Below, piece by piece: positions 1-9,013 of a stretch of DNA of 64,000 bases. Source of the stretch: JAAYYM01 sp964631375. Lineage in GTDB: Bacteria > Bacillota > Clostridia > Lachnospirales > Lachnospiraceae. A program made the translations under genes and the position numbers. Under the pieces are notes generated by a model. It saw nothing but the letters and a program-made list of their open reading frames with translations, had not been told where the DNA came from and did no database searches. Each line of letters opens with the position of its first letter. Position 1 is the first letter of the stretch. Location of the stretch: assembly GCA_964631375.1 (NCBI GenBank), contig CAZVYQ010000011.1, positions 3,051-67,050 on the forward strand, read 5' to 3'.

Positions 1-2
1 AT

Positions 3-638
3 GCATATGATAGTGCAGGAGGTAATAATTTAAATGCCGTTAACACTTTTTTCAAAGACAAATGCCAGATTATCATTGGAGATACATCACCAGATCCTCT
101 TAATGAAACAGCTCCCAGTGGATTAACTAAGGAATCAACTGTAGCAAATGCGGGATCTGAGACCGATATCAACCCAGACGGCGATACAATAACATATAAT
201 GGACATAATATATCCATAGAGTGGCCTGATATAACAGAGAATCATGCAATGAGTCTTCAGATTGGTGCTGCTGCAGAACATCATATGGATTTCAGCATTG
301 GTTCGATGAACAGTGCAGTGGTGCTTGGCGTTAACGGAATTAATATTTCTACACAGGATGGTGCCAGAGATGCTTTACAGATCATACAGGATGGTCTTGA
401 CTATGTATCTGAGGAACGTTCTAAACTTGGTGCAGTCCAGAACCGATTGGAGCATACTGTAGCAAATCTCGATAACGTAGTCGAAAACACAACCGCAGCC
501 GAAAGCAGAATCAGAGATGTAGATATGGCAACAGAGATGGTAGAATACTCAAAGAATCAGATTCTTCAGCAGGCGGGACAATCTATGTTAGCTCAGGCAA
601 ACCAACAGACGAGTGGTGTATTATCCTTGTTACAGTAG
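3..638 (+). CDS. fliC: Flagellin, C-terminal part (5' end outside window)
   Basis: Structural subunit of the flagellar filament, exported by the flagellar type III system. The frame is open from base 3 with no start in view, so the N-terminal D0/D1 half lies upstream. The last ~110 residues are a classic flagellin C-terminus: DGLDYVSEERSKLGAVQNRL, then SRIRDVDMATEMVEYSK, then QAGQSMLAQANQ and the terminal VLSLLQ, which form the helical D1/D0 domain. The first ~80 visible residues are a variable, Asn/Thr/Ser-rich surface segment, which may be glycosylated given the Maf protein downstream. The ATG at 249 is an internal Met, not the start. A terminator follows at 711-746. Confidence 0.96.
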   Translation, partial: AYDSAGGNNLNAVNTFFKDKCQIIIGDTSPDPLNETAPSGLTKESTVANAGSETDINPDGDTITYNGHNISIEWPDITENHAMSLQIGAAAEHHMDFSIGSMNSAVVLGVNGINISTQDGARDALQIIQDGLDYVSEERSKLGAVQNRLEHTVANLDNVVENTTAAESRIRDVDMATEMVEYSKNQILQQAGQSMLAQANQQTSGVLSLLQ

Positions 639-710
639 CCAAGATAGCATTACATCGAACGTAAATATAGGAGAATAGATAATTTGGGACATATTCTAGA
701 ATTAAGAAAA

Positions 711-746
711 CAAAAGCAACCTCCGTCGTCGGTTTGGTTGCTTTTG
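711..746. terminator. Hairpin terminator shared by flagellin and sod genes
   Basis: CAAAAGCAACC (711-721) pairs perfectly with GGTTGCTTTTG (736-746) around a 14-nt loop. It lies between convergent genes: flagellin ends at 638 and the dismutase gene ends at 776. The 5' flank is A-rich, giving a U-rich tail for the minus strand, and the stem itself ends in CTTTTG on the plus strand, so it probably works in both directions. Confidence 0.8.
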
Positions 747-775
747 TGATCATAGGCAGTGAATGATCAAAGACA

Positions 776-1396
776 TTATTCAATCTTCTGATATCGCTCA
801 TCAGCCAGCTTCCAGTTGATAATCTTCATATATTGTTCCAGATATTCTGCTCGTCGATTTTGGTACTTTAGATAGTATGCATGCTCCCAAACATCGACAA
901 GGAGAATCGGACAGTGACTGTACGTGAGAGGCACATTCTGATTTGGCGTTGTAATGATGCGTAGTTTTCCATTTTCATGGATCAGCCAGGCGTATCCGGA
1001 ACCAAAGACAGACAGGGCAGCTTCTTGAAACTGTTTGGAAAATGCCTCGAAACCACCAAATGAATCTGTGATAGCGGTCTCTATTTTGAGACCATCAATA
1101 TTGTTTGCTTCTGGACTGATACCGTTAAAATACATTTTATGATTATATACACCACCTGCATTATTTTGAATTGGTATGATCAGTTCTTGTGGAATAGCCG
1201 CTTTTTCAACCAACAGTTCCTCCAGTGACATCATGTGTAATTTGGGCAGGTTTTCAAGTAATGCATTTAGTTTATCAATGTAGGTTTGTAGGTGTTTGTC
1301 ATGATGCAGGTGCATGGTCTCGCTGTCTATATAAGGCTCCAGGGCATCATAGGCATAGGGTAGTGGTTCGTTAACAAAGGGATAGTGTTCTTTCAT
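776..1396 (-). CDS. sodA: Superoxide dismutase (Fe/Mn family)
   Basis: Converts superoxide to oxygen and hydrogen peroxide in the cytosol. At 206 residues it has the normal family length. Metal-ligand regions are visible: the first His in METMHLHHDKHLQTY-like context (about residue 31), the second in VYNHKMYFNGISP, and Asp plus His in the hallmark DVWEHAYYLKYQNRR. The ATG at 1396 is preceded on the minus strand by AAAAGGAGA, a good ribosome binding site. Metal preference (Fe or Mn) cannot be read with certainty. The gene stands alone between the flagellin and the Maf gene, which run on the other strand. Confidence 0.95.
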   Translation of the reverse strand: MKEHYPFVNEPLPYAYDALEPYIDSETMHLHHDKHLQTYIDKLNALLENLPKLHMMSLEELLVEKAAIPQELIIPIQNNAGGVYNHKMYFNGISPEANNIDGLKIETAITDSFGGFEAFSKQFQEAALSVFGSGYAWLIHENGKLRIITTPNQNVPLTYSHCPILLVDVWEHAYYLKYQNRRAEYLEQYMKIINWKLADERYQKIE

Positions 1397-1484
1397 GGGT
1401 TCTCCTTTTCAAGATGGATTATAGAATTAATATATGATGTTACTATAGTATTGCACGTAGAGAACGTATTTATTAAGATTGATA

Positions 1485-1513
1485 TTGTATAAAATATGAA
1501 ACGACAATATAAT
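1485..1513 (+). promoter_or_regulatory. Putative sigma-A promoter of the Maf gene
   Basis: TTGTAT (1485-1490), a 17-bp spacer and TATAAT (1508-1513), about 57 bp upstream of the GTG start of the Maf-type gene. The -10 is perfect and the -35 matches 4 of 6. The start of transcription would fall near 1520. Confidence 0.5.
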
Positions 1514-1570
1514 AAAGGGCAGAGAGATTAATTGTTGTATTCCATGGGATTTGTGAGAAAGGAATCATAA

Positions 1571-3298
1571 GTGGATATCAAGAGGGAATTGACCATGACT
1601 CCAAGGATAGAGTATGAAAAGAATATCAGCATCATCACGCAGATCAATGAGATGATTTCCTGTTTTAGAAGGCAGAATTATAACCGTGCAGAGCGAATGT
1701 TTCCGACGTGGTCACAGAGCTTTTCACAGACTATTGAGGTATTGTTTTCTTCCAAGGATTATTTTAACCGTCAACAGCTGGTTGTGGATGAGATGAGCAT
1801 CATGGAGGTTATGAAGGGCGTTCTGCAGGCACAGGAGCAGGGAGATTATGTTTTACTTGCTGATCTGCTGGAACTCCAGCTGGTTCCATTTCTATATCTG
1901 ATTCAGGAAACCATCAGGCAAAATGAAGGGAGTATGATCTTTTCTGATCATCTGCAGGATAATCTGATACTGCTTGAACAGTATCAGGGAGCAGATCAGG
2001 AGGAGTACAGAGAGTTGTCTCGGATTCTAAAACAACATGAGTCTGGATCGAGTGTACATTTTATAGCAGAGGATACAGAGCTTGGCTGTCCGACCCTCAA
2101 GTACACAGATGACAAGAGAGAATTCTATCTGCACAGCAATCATGATCCTGTTGCGGAAGGATGGAAACTTGCAAATGAGTATTACAACGAGGATCTGGAG
2201 CAGTATACGGTATATGGTCTTGGTCTGGGCTATCATATCGAGGCATTGGATGCCCTCTGTGACCATACCAGTCGGATTGATGTGTATGAGAGCAATCTAG
2301 ATGTAATCCTTCACGCGTTTACATACAGAAATATGAATACCTTACTAAGCGGCAATGTGAGATTGCATTATGATCCAAAACTCATGAAACTGGGGAAGAT
2401 GTTGGAGCATATGTCCGGTGGACTGATGCTGCATGCACCATCTATCCGATCGATTCAAAATGAGGATCTTGGTAACAGCATGAATGAATTGTTTGTACAG
2501 GAGAGTAGTGTTCGAAATCAGGGTCCGGATATGCTGCGTAATTTTAAAAGTAACACCAGAGAATGTAAACTATATGCAGATATACTAAGTGAGGATTTTA
2601 AAGGAAAGACGGTATTTATCATTGCTGCAGGGCCGTCACTGGACAAGAATATTGCATTATTGAAGAATCAGCCTAAAAATACTCTGATCTTATCAGTTGG
2701 GACAGCCTATTGGAAGCTGTTGGATCAACAGGGAATCCGACCGGATTATGTGATGTTTTTAGATGCGGCTCCGCGAATGTACATACAGGCGAGTGGTCTT
2801 GAACATGAAACCATTCCATATCTGATTGCTTCTACAGCCTGTCGTAAAATCACAGAGGATTATCAAGGCCCGAAGTATCTGATCTGTCAGGAAGGATATC
2901 CTGAGGCGGAACAGTATGCGAGGGAACGTGGCTATCAGATCTATCAAAGTGGTGGCTCTGTCAGTACGCTTGCGATTGACGCAGCCATTCGGCTGGGGGC
3001 TGCCAGAATAGTCTGTCTAGGATTGGATCTGGCCTATACCGGGAATAAAATGCATGCAACTCATGCGGGGAGATATCAAATCACAGAGACAGAGGATATG
3101 CTTCAGGTTAAGGACTGGGATGGAAATCCTGTGAATACTTCTCCGGCACTGAATATGTATCGAAAGTGGATTGAAAGAAGAGTTGAGAGAGCTCGGAGAG
3201 AAAGACCGGAATTAGAATGGATCAATGCGACTGAGGGTGGTGCTTATATACAGGGTATGCAGCACATGCTACTTTCTGAGGTCCTTGCAGAACTGTAA
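1571..3298 (+). CDS. Motility accessory factor (Maf/DUF115 family)
   Basis: Probable member of the Maf/MAF_flag10 (DUF115) family, whose members add nonulosonic acids or related sugars to flagellin. The key stretch is TVFIIAAGPSLDKNIALLK (about residues 343-361), the family's nucleotide-sugar-binding core, followed by ILSVGTAYWKLLDQQGIRPDY and VCLGLDLAYTGNKMHATHAG. The ~340-residue N-terminal half resembles the variable N-domain of Maf proteins. Its position next to flagellin supports a role in flagellin glycosylation. Start choice is open: GTG at 1571 has AAAGGA 8 bp upstream, and ATG at 1595 has AGAGGG with the same spacing. The substrate sugar is unknown. Confidence 0.82.
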   Translation: MDIKRELTMTPRIEYEKNISIITQINEMISCFRRQNYNRAERMFPTWSQSFSQTIEVLFSSKDYFNRQQLVVDEMSIMEVMKGVLQAQEQGDYVLLADLLELQLVPFLYLIQETIRQNEGSMIFSDHLQDNLILLEQYQGADQEEYRELSRILKQHESGSSVHFIAEDTELGCPTLKYTDDKREFYLHSNHDPVAEGWKLANEYYNEDLEQYTVYGLGLGYHIEALDALCDHTSRIDVYESNLDVILHAFTYRNMNTLLSGNVRLHYDPKLMKLGKMLEHMSGGLMLHAPSIRSIQNEDLGNSMNELFVQESSVRNQGPDMLRNFKSNTRECKLYADILSEDFKGKTVFIIAAGPSLDKNIALLKNQPKNTLILSVGTAYWKLLDQQGIRPDYVMFLDAAPRMYIQASGLEHETIPYLIASTACRKITEDYQGPKYLICQEGYPEAEQYARERGYQIYQSGGSVSTLAIDAAIRLGAARIVCLGLDLAYTGNKMHATHAGRYQITETEDMLQVKDWDGNPVNTSPALNMYRKWIERRVERARRERPELEWINATEGGAYIQGMQHMLLSEVLAEL

Positions 3299-3342
3299 TT
3301 ACTTTGAAGCATGTATTTGGTCAGAGCTATGGATTTGGAATG

Positions 3343-5136
3343 TTATCTTTTATATAACGTTCCGCAGGCTACCGGGATTTCCTCATAGCCTTCCTTCATG
3401 ACATAGTCTAACAGATAGCCGCCAATTTCGTTTTCGTTTGGTCTTGGATCAGCTACAACATCTCCGCAGGTTTCATAGGAACCATAGTCTTCATTTACGA
3501 CGAGAATGAGATCAGGATAGCGATCCGGATTTAGCTTGTAATAGTCCTCCAGACGTGTGCTGTTGAATTGGGTACGCCAGGTAGTTGGAGAACCGCATTT
3601 GAGATCCGAGCACATATATCCGAAGGGGAGCAGCTTTGTGATAAAGAGACTGCCAGTATTGTTTTTATCAGGATTGAGATTGGCCAGTTGACATTCGTTT
3701 GTCAGGACATTATAAACGTCCTGATATTTTTTTGCCTGTTCAGGTGTTGTATAGAGACCGGAAGCTGGTCCGTCCTCCAGTTTTACTGTTAATTCTGACA
3801 AAGGTGCATCACGATATACGTTTACAAATCTTAGTGTAACTGTTTGAAGTAAGGCAATGAGCAGGACACAGGTGCAGAGTAGTGAGAGTATTTCCAATGG
3901 TGCAGAGTCTGTATCTTCGTTGCATAGTTCATGTTTAAAGTCATAGATCATCATAATACCGCCGATCGAGGCAATAAAATGTCCCATAGACAGAATGTAT
4001 AAATATCCGTTAGAGGAATAGGAATACACAATTGAGAAGATCATTCCGGGTACAAAGAGTAAAAAGAAAGCCCGACGGCTTCGCTCCCGTGTCAAAAAGA
4101 AAAGCGGCAGTGCAAACATACAAAGGGCGGTCTGGATATAACCTGTATGTCCGATGCTGCAGGAGAAATAAATAGCAAACAGACACAGATCAACCAGACA
4201 AAGTATGATCTTGAGAGCCTTGGGAATCAGATGGATATGGATTTCTGCCAATGCAAGAAGCATCGTGATTACAATCAGAAGATATCCCAGGTATGCGGCA
4301 TATCCATAGACCTCATTGATTCCAATGAAAAATTTCTTGAGTGGATAAATAAAACTTGTAATGTGTTCCTCATCCGTTAATACATAGGGAATGGCCTGGA
4401 TGAAATCCTGTAGCTTTACATTGAGCAGCATAAAAACTGCAAAAACAGATGCGGGGATCAGGATGCCTAAAAAGGTATACCAACACACAATGACCAGATG
4501 CGCTTGTGTAACGGCGTGTTTAAACCAGACAGGAAGCGGCAGGATGCGGCATAATAATAACAATACCGCGATTCCGATGATGACTAGGATATAAGCAACA
4601 GCCATCGTAGGCAGAGCCAATACCGACAGGGCAAATAAAATACCGCCAAATATCAAATTGCGTCGACGTTCTGTGTGATAGTAATGATACAACAACAGCA
4701 TGGACACCAAAAAGAAACCCACTGACATCGTGTAGTAGGAAAGTGTCGCAATATTCAGATGTGTATAAAACAGGTAAAAAAGTGAACAGATCACAGCGAT
4801 CCATTGAGGATGGGAATGTCTGATGATCCGATAGATTACAATGGATAAAATCAAAGCAAAGATTACAAAACAGATCCTAAAAAAGAGGATTACTCCTGTA
4901 GTAGAACCGGTAATCGTCACAAACAGCGAAAAGAGAGGCAGGAGCATAATGGAGGACAGCTGAGTCGGAAACCAGTCGTGCTGAAAGATGCTGTCACCCT
5001 GATAAAATCGATATGCGGTTGAAAAATAGAAGGTTTCATCTGACCAGCAAAAGCTGAACAGACATCTGATCAACAGTAATATACCTGCAAAAGCGATGAT
5101 ATAATATGGAAAATGTGCTCTGATCCGCGTTCTCAT
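3343..5136 (-). CDS. Polytopic membrane protein, GT-C-like
   Basis: Not assigned to a named family. The 597-residue protein has about a dozen hydrophobic segments in its first ~430 residues. The first outer loop carries an acidic pair (WSDETFYFSTAYRFYQGD), the layout seen in membrane-embedded GT-C glycosyltransferases that use lipid-linked sugars. A soluble C-terminal ~160 residues follow. The ATG at 5136 is preferred because AGAAAGGA lies 8 bp upstream; a TTG 42 bp further out lacks such a site. It is divergent from the 5327 operon, which also encodes large membrane proteins, so a role in surface glycan modification is inferred only. Confidence 0.7.
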   Translation of the reverse strand: MRTRIRAHFPYYIIAFAGILLLIRCLFSFCWSDETFYFSTAYRFYQGDSIFQHDWFPTQLSSIMLLPLFSLFVTITGSTTGVILFFRICFVIFALILSIVIYRIIRHSHPQWIAVICSLFYLFYTHLNIATLSYYTMSVGFFLVSMLLLYHYYHTERRRNLIFGGILFALSVLALPTMAVAYILVIIGIAVLLLLCRILPLPVWFKHAVTQAHLVIVCWYTFLGILIPASVFAVFMLLNVKLQDFIQAIPYVLTDEEHITSFIYPLKKFFIGINEVYGYAAYLGYLLIVITMLLALAEIHIHLIPKALKIILCLVDLCLFAIYFSCSIGHTGYIQTALCMFALPLFFLTRERSRRAFFLLFVPGMIFSIVYSYSSNGYLYILSMGHFIASIGGIMMIYDFKHELCNEDTDSAPLEILSLLCTCVLLIALLQTVTLRFVNVYRDAPLSELTVKLEDGPASGLYTTPEQAKKYQDVYNVLTNECQLANLNPDKNNTGSLFITKLLPFGYMCSDLKCGSPTTWRTQFNSTRLEDYYKLNPDRYPDLILVVNEDYGSYETCGDVVADPRPNENEIGGYLLDYVMKEGYEEIPVACGTLYKR

Positions 5137-5230
5137 GAGAAGGATTCCTTTCTGTCTTCGGTCGTTGCCCGTCCACAATTATCTTATATGAGACCCTATG
5201 AAAACGCAAGGAAAATATGTATTGGTAAAA

Positions 5231-5259
5231 TTGACACAAACTATGGATTACTATATAAT
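5231..5259 (+). promoter_or_regulatory. Consensus sigma-A promoter for the membrane-protein operon
   Basis: TTGACA (5231-5236), 17-bp spacer, TATAAT (5254-5259): both hexamers are perfect. Transcription should begin near 5266. This rules out the longer upstream reading of the following gene from 5198 and points to the ATG at 5327. Confidence 0.85.
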
Positions 5260-5326
5260 TAATGACTGTAGCAAAGTGGATGCTTGCTATACGAAAATGA
5301 GTCATTTTGGCTCCCGGAGACAATTG

Positions 5327-6711
5327 ATGAATGCTGAAATAGGGATACTGCGGGAGAACCGCTATATCAGGGACTTTCTCAAACACTATCATATTCAATA
5401 CCAAGAATTCTCTACAGCACAGGAGATGCTTGCATCTGATGTACCGGTGCTTTTTTGTGATAAAAAAATAGATCTGCTCCAGGCTGTCAAAATGGAAAAG
5501 TTCGTTTTGACTAATCATAATGTGCTGATGCAGACAATCGGTAAAGAGGCTACAAAGGATCGTGGATATTATTATGTGATGAAGGACTTTGGTCTCGGTG
5601 AGCGTTCCTTCTATATCACTGAGCCTGTGTACCGTTGTGACTCCAGTATGGGCGATGTTTGCGAGGCGCTTCAGAGATTTGTAAAGGAACAGGATTTTTT
5701 TGACGTAGGAGAGACATTTTCTTCTGAAAACGCTAAATTGACAGGTGCATGTATATTGGCGGGTAGACAGATCATTTCTCTTCCGTGGGATCTGAGTGGT
5801 CTTGATCGATATCAGGGAATTGCCCTTAGACCGTACTACAAAAAGAGAAGTAACCGTCATTCGCTGCGAATCTTACCGGATGTGGATCACAAAGGTTTTC
5901 GACAGCTGTTGCTGGCTCTTTTGCGATATGCGTACAGGAGACAGGGAATCTGGATGCCGGACTGTCATGCGGTCAATGTGCGGATGGGTGAACAGGATAT
6001 TGAGTTTATCTATCCACCGGAGAAGCTGATTGGCAGAGCAAAGAGACTGATCAATTGCTATGATAAGATGCTGTCCTTGCTTCCGGGGCTGATCATAACC
6101 ATTTTACTCTTGACGATGCTTTATTTTACATCGGTTGCGTTTGCTACCGTGATATTGGCACTGGCAACCGTGATGGCGATTGCTGCCTGCTTCTTTCGAA
6201 AGAAGGCACCAAACAAAATGAAATATCTGTTTGGCATCTTTGCGGCAGTGGTGATTATATTCAATCTGTTGTACAATATCCGCTCTTTATCAGGATTGAT
6301 CCCATTGTATCGTACCACTACACAATCCCGCTATCAGTCAGCATTTATGGAGCGTGGGGAGTACGTAGATGCAATGCTGCAGCTGCTGGCAAAGGGAAGG
6401 ACCGTACAGGTACATGATACAGGTGATGCCTATGAACACCCTGTCTATACGTATTACGAGGAAGGGGATCCGATCATCAAATATGCGGTTGCCCATGACC
6501 CGAAATATTACTATGGACGTGACTATTACAGATTCTTTGAGGAGTTTGCAGATGAGGTAACTGTGGATGACACACTGGNNNNNNNNNNNNNNNNNNNNNN
6601 NNNNNNNNNNNNNNNNNNNNNNNNNNNNNNNNNNNNNNNNNNNNNNNNNNNNNNNNNNNNNNNNNNNNNNNNNNNNNNGATTATTATGATCGGGAGGTGA
6701 GTGAGAGATGA
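5327..6711 (+). CDS. Unrecognised membrane protein, interrupted by assembly gap
   Basis: No family recognised. The start at 5327 is chosen because GGAGA (5316-5320) lies 7 bp upstream and a perfect promoter at 5231-5259 excludes earlier starts. The N-terminal ~245 residues are soluble. Two or three membrane segments follow (SLLPGLIITILLLTMLYFTS onward), then a C-terminal Tyr-rich soluble part. The frame is lost in the N run 6579-6678. After it, the frame reading DYYDREVSER and stopping at 6709-6711 gives the usual ATGA overlap with the next gene, so the true gap length should equal 2 modulo 3. First gene of an operon with membrane glycosyltransferase-like proteins. Confidence 0.6.
6579..6678. 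other. Assembly gap (100 N)
   Basis: Exactly 100 N, a placeholder for unknown length. It lies near the 3' end of the 5327 gene. The frames on the two sides do not agree if 100 is taken literally. Confidence 0.97.
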
Positions 6712-8255
6712 CGATAGGACAGATGGATCTGCTGTTATCGGATTTATCCTCCGGATATTATATCAGACAGGTACTTGCAATCCTCTTTTTGTTTTTGATT
6801 GGAACGCTGTTTCTATATGCGATTCGGGAGCATATGAGACCGATATGGTTGTATTTGCTTGCTTTTCCGATGGGTCTTGCTCTTTGGTGTATTGCCGGTT
6901 TTCTGCTATTGACAATAGGGATTCGGTTTTCATTGCTCACGGAGCTTTTGGTGATTGCAGTGATCATGCTTGTGTTTTGGTTTCTCACATGGTACAGACA
7001 TCGCTTTTTGGAGCAGACGGATCATATTCGCAAGCCCTTTCACATGACCGGTATTGTGCTTGTGATCATGCTGATCATCGCCTGTATTGCAGTCAGTGGT
7101 GTGATCAGCATCAGTATTTCAAACGATACAATGTACTATTACATGTATTATCCGGAGGTGTTGGCTAAGGAGGGTGCTTATCTGAGAGGATATGATGTGT
7201 TTCTGTCAGATGTAGGTCCGATGGCTGCGATTATTGGTACGATTCCGGCACTGCTTGGATTTGATCAGTTTTACGGGATACAGCAGATGTACCTGATCAA
7301 TTTTCTTTTGATATTTTCCTTGTTTGTATATGAGAGAGCACAGGAGAAGCTACAGCACAAGACCTCTATATGGGTTACGGTTGCCGCTGCTTTGCTTTTG
7401 ATGACGGCGACGCCATTTGTGGTCTTATCAAAATGGATTTTGGCCAATATGTATGTCATGGGCTATTCGTTTATTCTCTTTGCACTGGCCTTTAAGGTCG
7501 CTGAAAAGCGAACAGAGAATACCGAGGATCAGAGAGACTACATGATTGTCTTTATGGTTCTGTCTGCGATGATTTCCATGCTTCGTATGGAAGGCGGCAT
7601 GCTGATGTGCTTTATGATCGTGTGTATTTCCACACTGAGATTTGAGAATCGTGAACTGATCATGAGGTTTTTACTGCCGGCATCAGTTATGCCTTGCATT
7701 TATTACGTTCGATATTTTCTGTTTTTAAAGGTGTCTCCCGTCTATTCATTCCTGACCTGGCAGAAGGCTGTGGTAGCAATTGGCGTCATGGTGTTACTGG
7801 GTCATTATCTTGGTGGGATACGGGGTAAGCATTTGCTACGGTTGCAGAAACATACAGGTTGGCTGATTCTGACGGGGCTTGTTATGGTGAATGCAGCTTT
7901 GTTTGTGATTGCACCGTCTGACTATATAGTGGTGCTTCGTGCATTTTGTCAGAACTTTGTATATCAACAGGGCTGGGGCTATATACTGTATTTATTGATG
8001 GCATGTTATATTGCATTGTTCTTTGCGGGCAACATCAGACATAAAGAGATCTGTTATGAAAATCTTGTATTCTTGGGTTATATGTTTTATACATTGGCGG
8101 TCAGCTTTGCAAGAGGCGGCGGTCTCAGACGTGACGTGGCGGATTCGGGTAATCGTGTCATGCTACAGGTGATCCCGTTTATGATCTTCGCTTTGGTCTG
8201 TACGGCCATAGAATTCCTAAAGGAGAAGGATAGCAGCGATGTCAATGATCATTAA
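6708..8255 (+). CDS. Polytopic membrane protein, unknown function
   Basis: A 515-residue protein with more than ten hydrophobic segments and no family I can name. A loop after the fourth or fifth segment (NDTMYYYMYYPEVLAKEGAY, then YDVFLSDVGPM) is rich in Tyr and acidic residues, as in lipid-linked-sugar glycosyltransferases, but no diagnostic motif is present. GGGAGG lies 16-11 bp before the ATG, and the start overlaps the stop of the upstream gene (ATGA). Its end overlaps the deacetylase gene by 17 bp, so the two are translationally coupled. Probably acts on membrane-linked sugars together with the YdjC-type and YfhO-like proteins (inference). Confidence 0.72.
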   Translation: MTIGQMDLLLSDLSSGYYIRQVLAILFLFLIGTLFLYAIREHMRPIWLYLLAFPMGLALWCIAGFLLLTIGIRFSLLTELLVIAVIMLVFWFLTWYRHRFLEQTDHIRKPFHMTGIVLVIMLIIACIAVSGVISISISNDTMYYYMYYPEVLAKEGAYLRGYDVFLSDVGPMAAIIGTIPALLGFDQFYGIQQMYLINFLLIFSLFVYERAQEKLQHKTSIWVTVAAALLLMTATPFVVLSKWILANMYVMGYSFILFALAFKVAEKRTENTEDQRDYMIVFMVLSAMISMLRMEGGMLMCFMIVCISTLRFENRELIMRFLLPASVMPCIYYVRYFLFLKVSPVYSFLTWQKAVVAIGVMVLLGHYLGGIRGKHLLRLQKHTGWLILTGLVMVNAALFVIAPSDYIVVLRAFCQNFVYQQGWGYILYLLMACYIALFFAGNIRHKEICYENLVFLGYMFYTLAVSFARGGGLRRDVADSGNRVMLQVIPFMIFALVCTAIEFLKEKDSSDVNDH

Positions 8256-9012
8256 TGCAGATGATTTTGGGAAAACAGAGGAAGTCAATCAGGCGATCTG
8301 TGAGTGCTTTCGATTGAACTATATCGACAGAACCACTTTGATGGTCAACATGCCTTATGCAGACGATGCAATGAAATTGGCGAAGAAACAGGGACTGATG
8401 GAACGTGTCGGTATCCATTTGAATCTGACTGCAGGTAAACCACTCACGGAGAGTATCAGCAAAAATCCTCTGTTCTGTAATGAACAGGGTGAGTTTCATG
8501 CCGGTTTCCACAGAAGCATGAAATCCCGTCTCTGGATGTCACCTAATGATGTACAACAGATTCGGGAAGAATTAGAGGCACAGATCCAAAAATATCTATC
8601 CTATGGATGTACGCTCAAACATGTGGATTCACATCATCATGTACATACGGATCTGCCGGTGCTCAAGGCATTGGAGCCGTTGTTGAAAAAGTATGAATTC
8701 TGTTCTATTAGGATTGGGCGCAATTTATTTCTAAAGGAATATACACAGGTCTTTAATATCCTGTATAAACACTATTATAATGGAAGACTGAAAAAAACAG
8801 GGCTTTCATTAACAGAGTATTTTGGTTCGGCCAATGATTTGCGTTCTTATGTCAGAAGGCTTCGGTTGAATATGAAGCAGTTTGCTAAGCGTCATCAGAT
8901 CGAGGTCATGATTCACCCGATGTATGATGCAGACGGAGCTCTGGTAGATACGGTAGATTTCATGGATCAGTCATGGTGTGCATCACTTTCAAGAGGTGAG
9001 AAGGAGAGCTGA
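8239..9012 (+). CDS. YdjC/ChbG-family carbohydrate deacetylase
   Basis: Metal-dependent deacetylase fold acting on N-acetylated sugars; ChbG of E. coli deacetylates chitooligosaccharides. The 257-residue protein starts MSMIINADDFGKTEEVN with the catalytic Asp-Asp; the metal-binding His residues appear in GIHLNLTAGKP and in HVDSHHHVHTDLPVLKAL, and a late GIEVMIHP-like segment (IEVMIHPMYD) completes the site. It overlaps the upstream membrane-protein gene, and the next gene starts 1 bp after its stop. In this setting the substrate is more likely a lipid-linked or surface amino sugar than chitobiose (inference). Confidence 0.9.
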   Translation: MSMIINADDFGKTEEVNQAICECFRLNYIDRTTLMVNMPYADDAMKLAKKQGLMERVGIHLNLTAGKPLTESISKNPLFCNEQGEFHAGFHRSMKSRLWMSPNDVQQIREELEAQIQKYLSYGCTLKHVDSHHHVHTDLPVLKALEPLLKKYEFCSIRIGRNLFLKEYTQVFNILYKHYYNGRLKKTGLSLTEYFGSANDLRSYVRRLRLNMKQFAKRHQIEVMIHPMYDADGALVDTVDFMDQSWCASLSRGEKES

Positions 9013-9013
9013 C

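Noticed and set aside
3337..3363. Hairpin GGAATGTTA/TAACGTTCC
   Set aside because: No T-tract after it and it overlaps the coding end of the minus gene; terminator function not supported.
5036..5860. 274-aa open frame on the minus strand
   Set aside because: Antisense to the 5327 gene and to a perfect promoter; low-complexity His/Cys-rich product with no family features.
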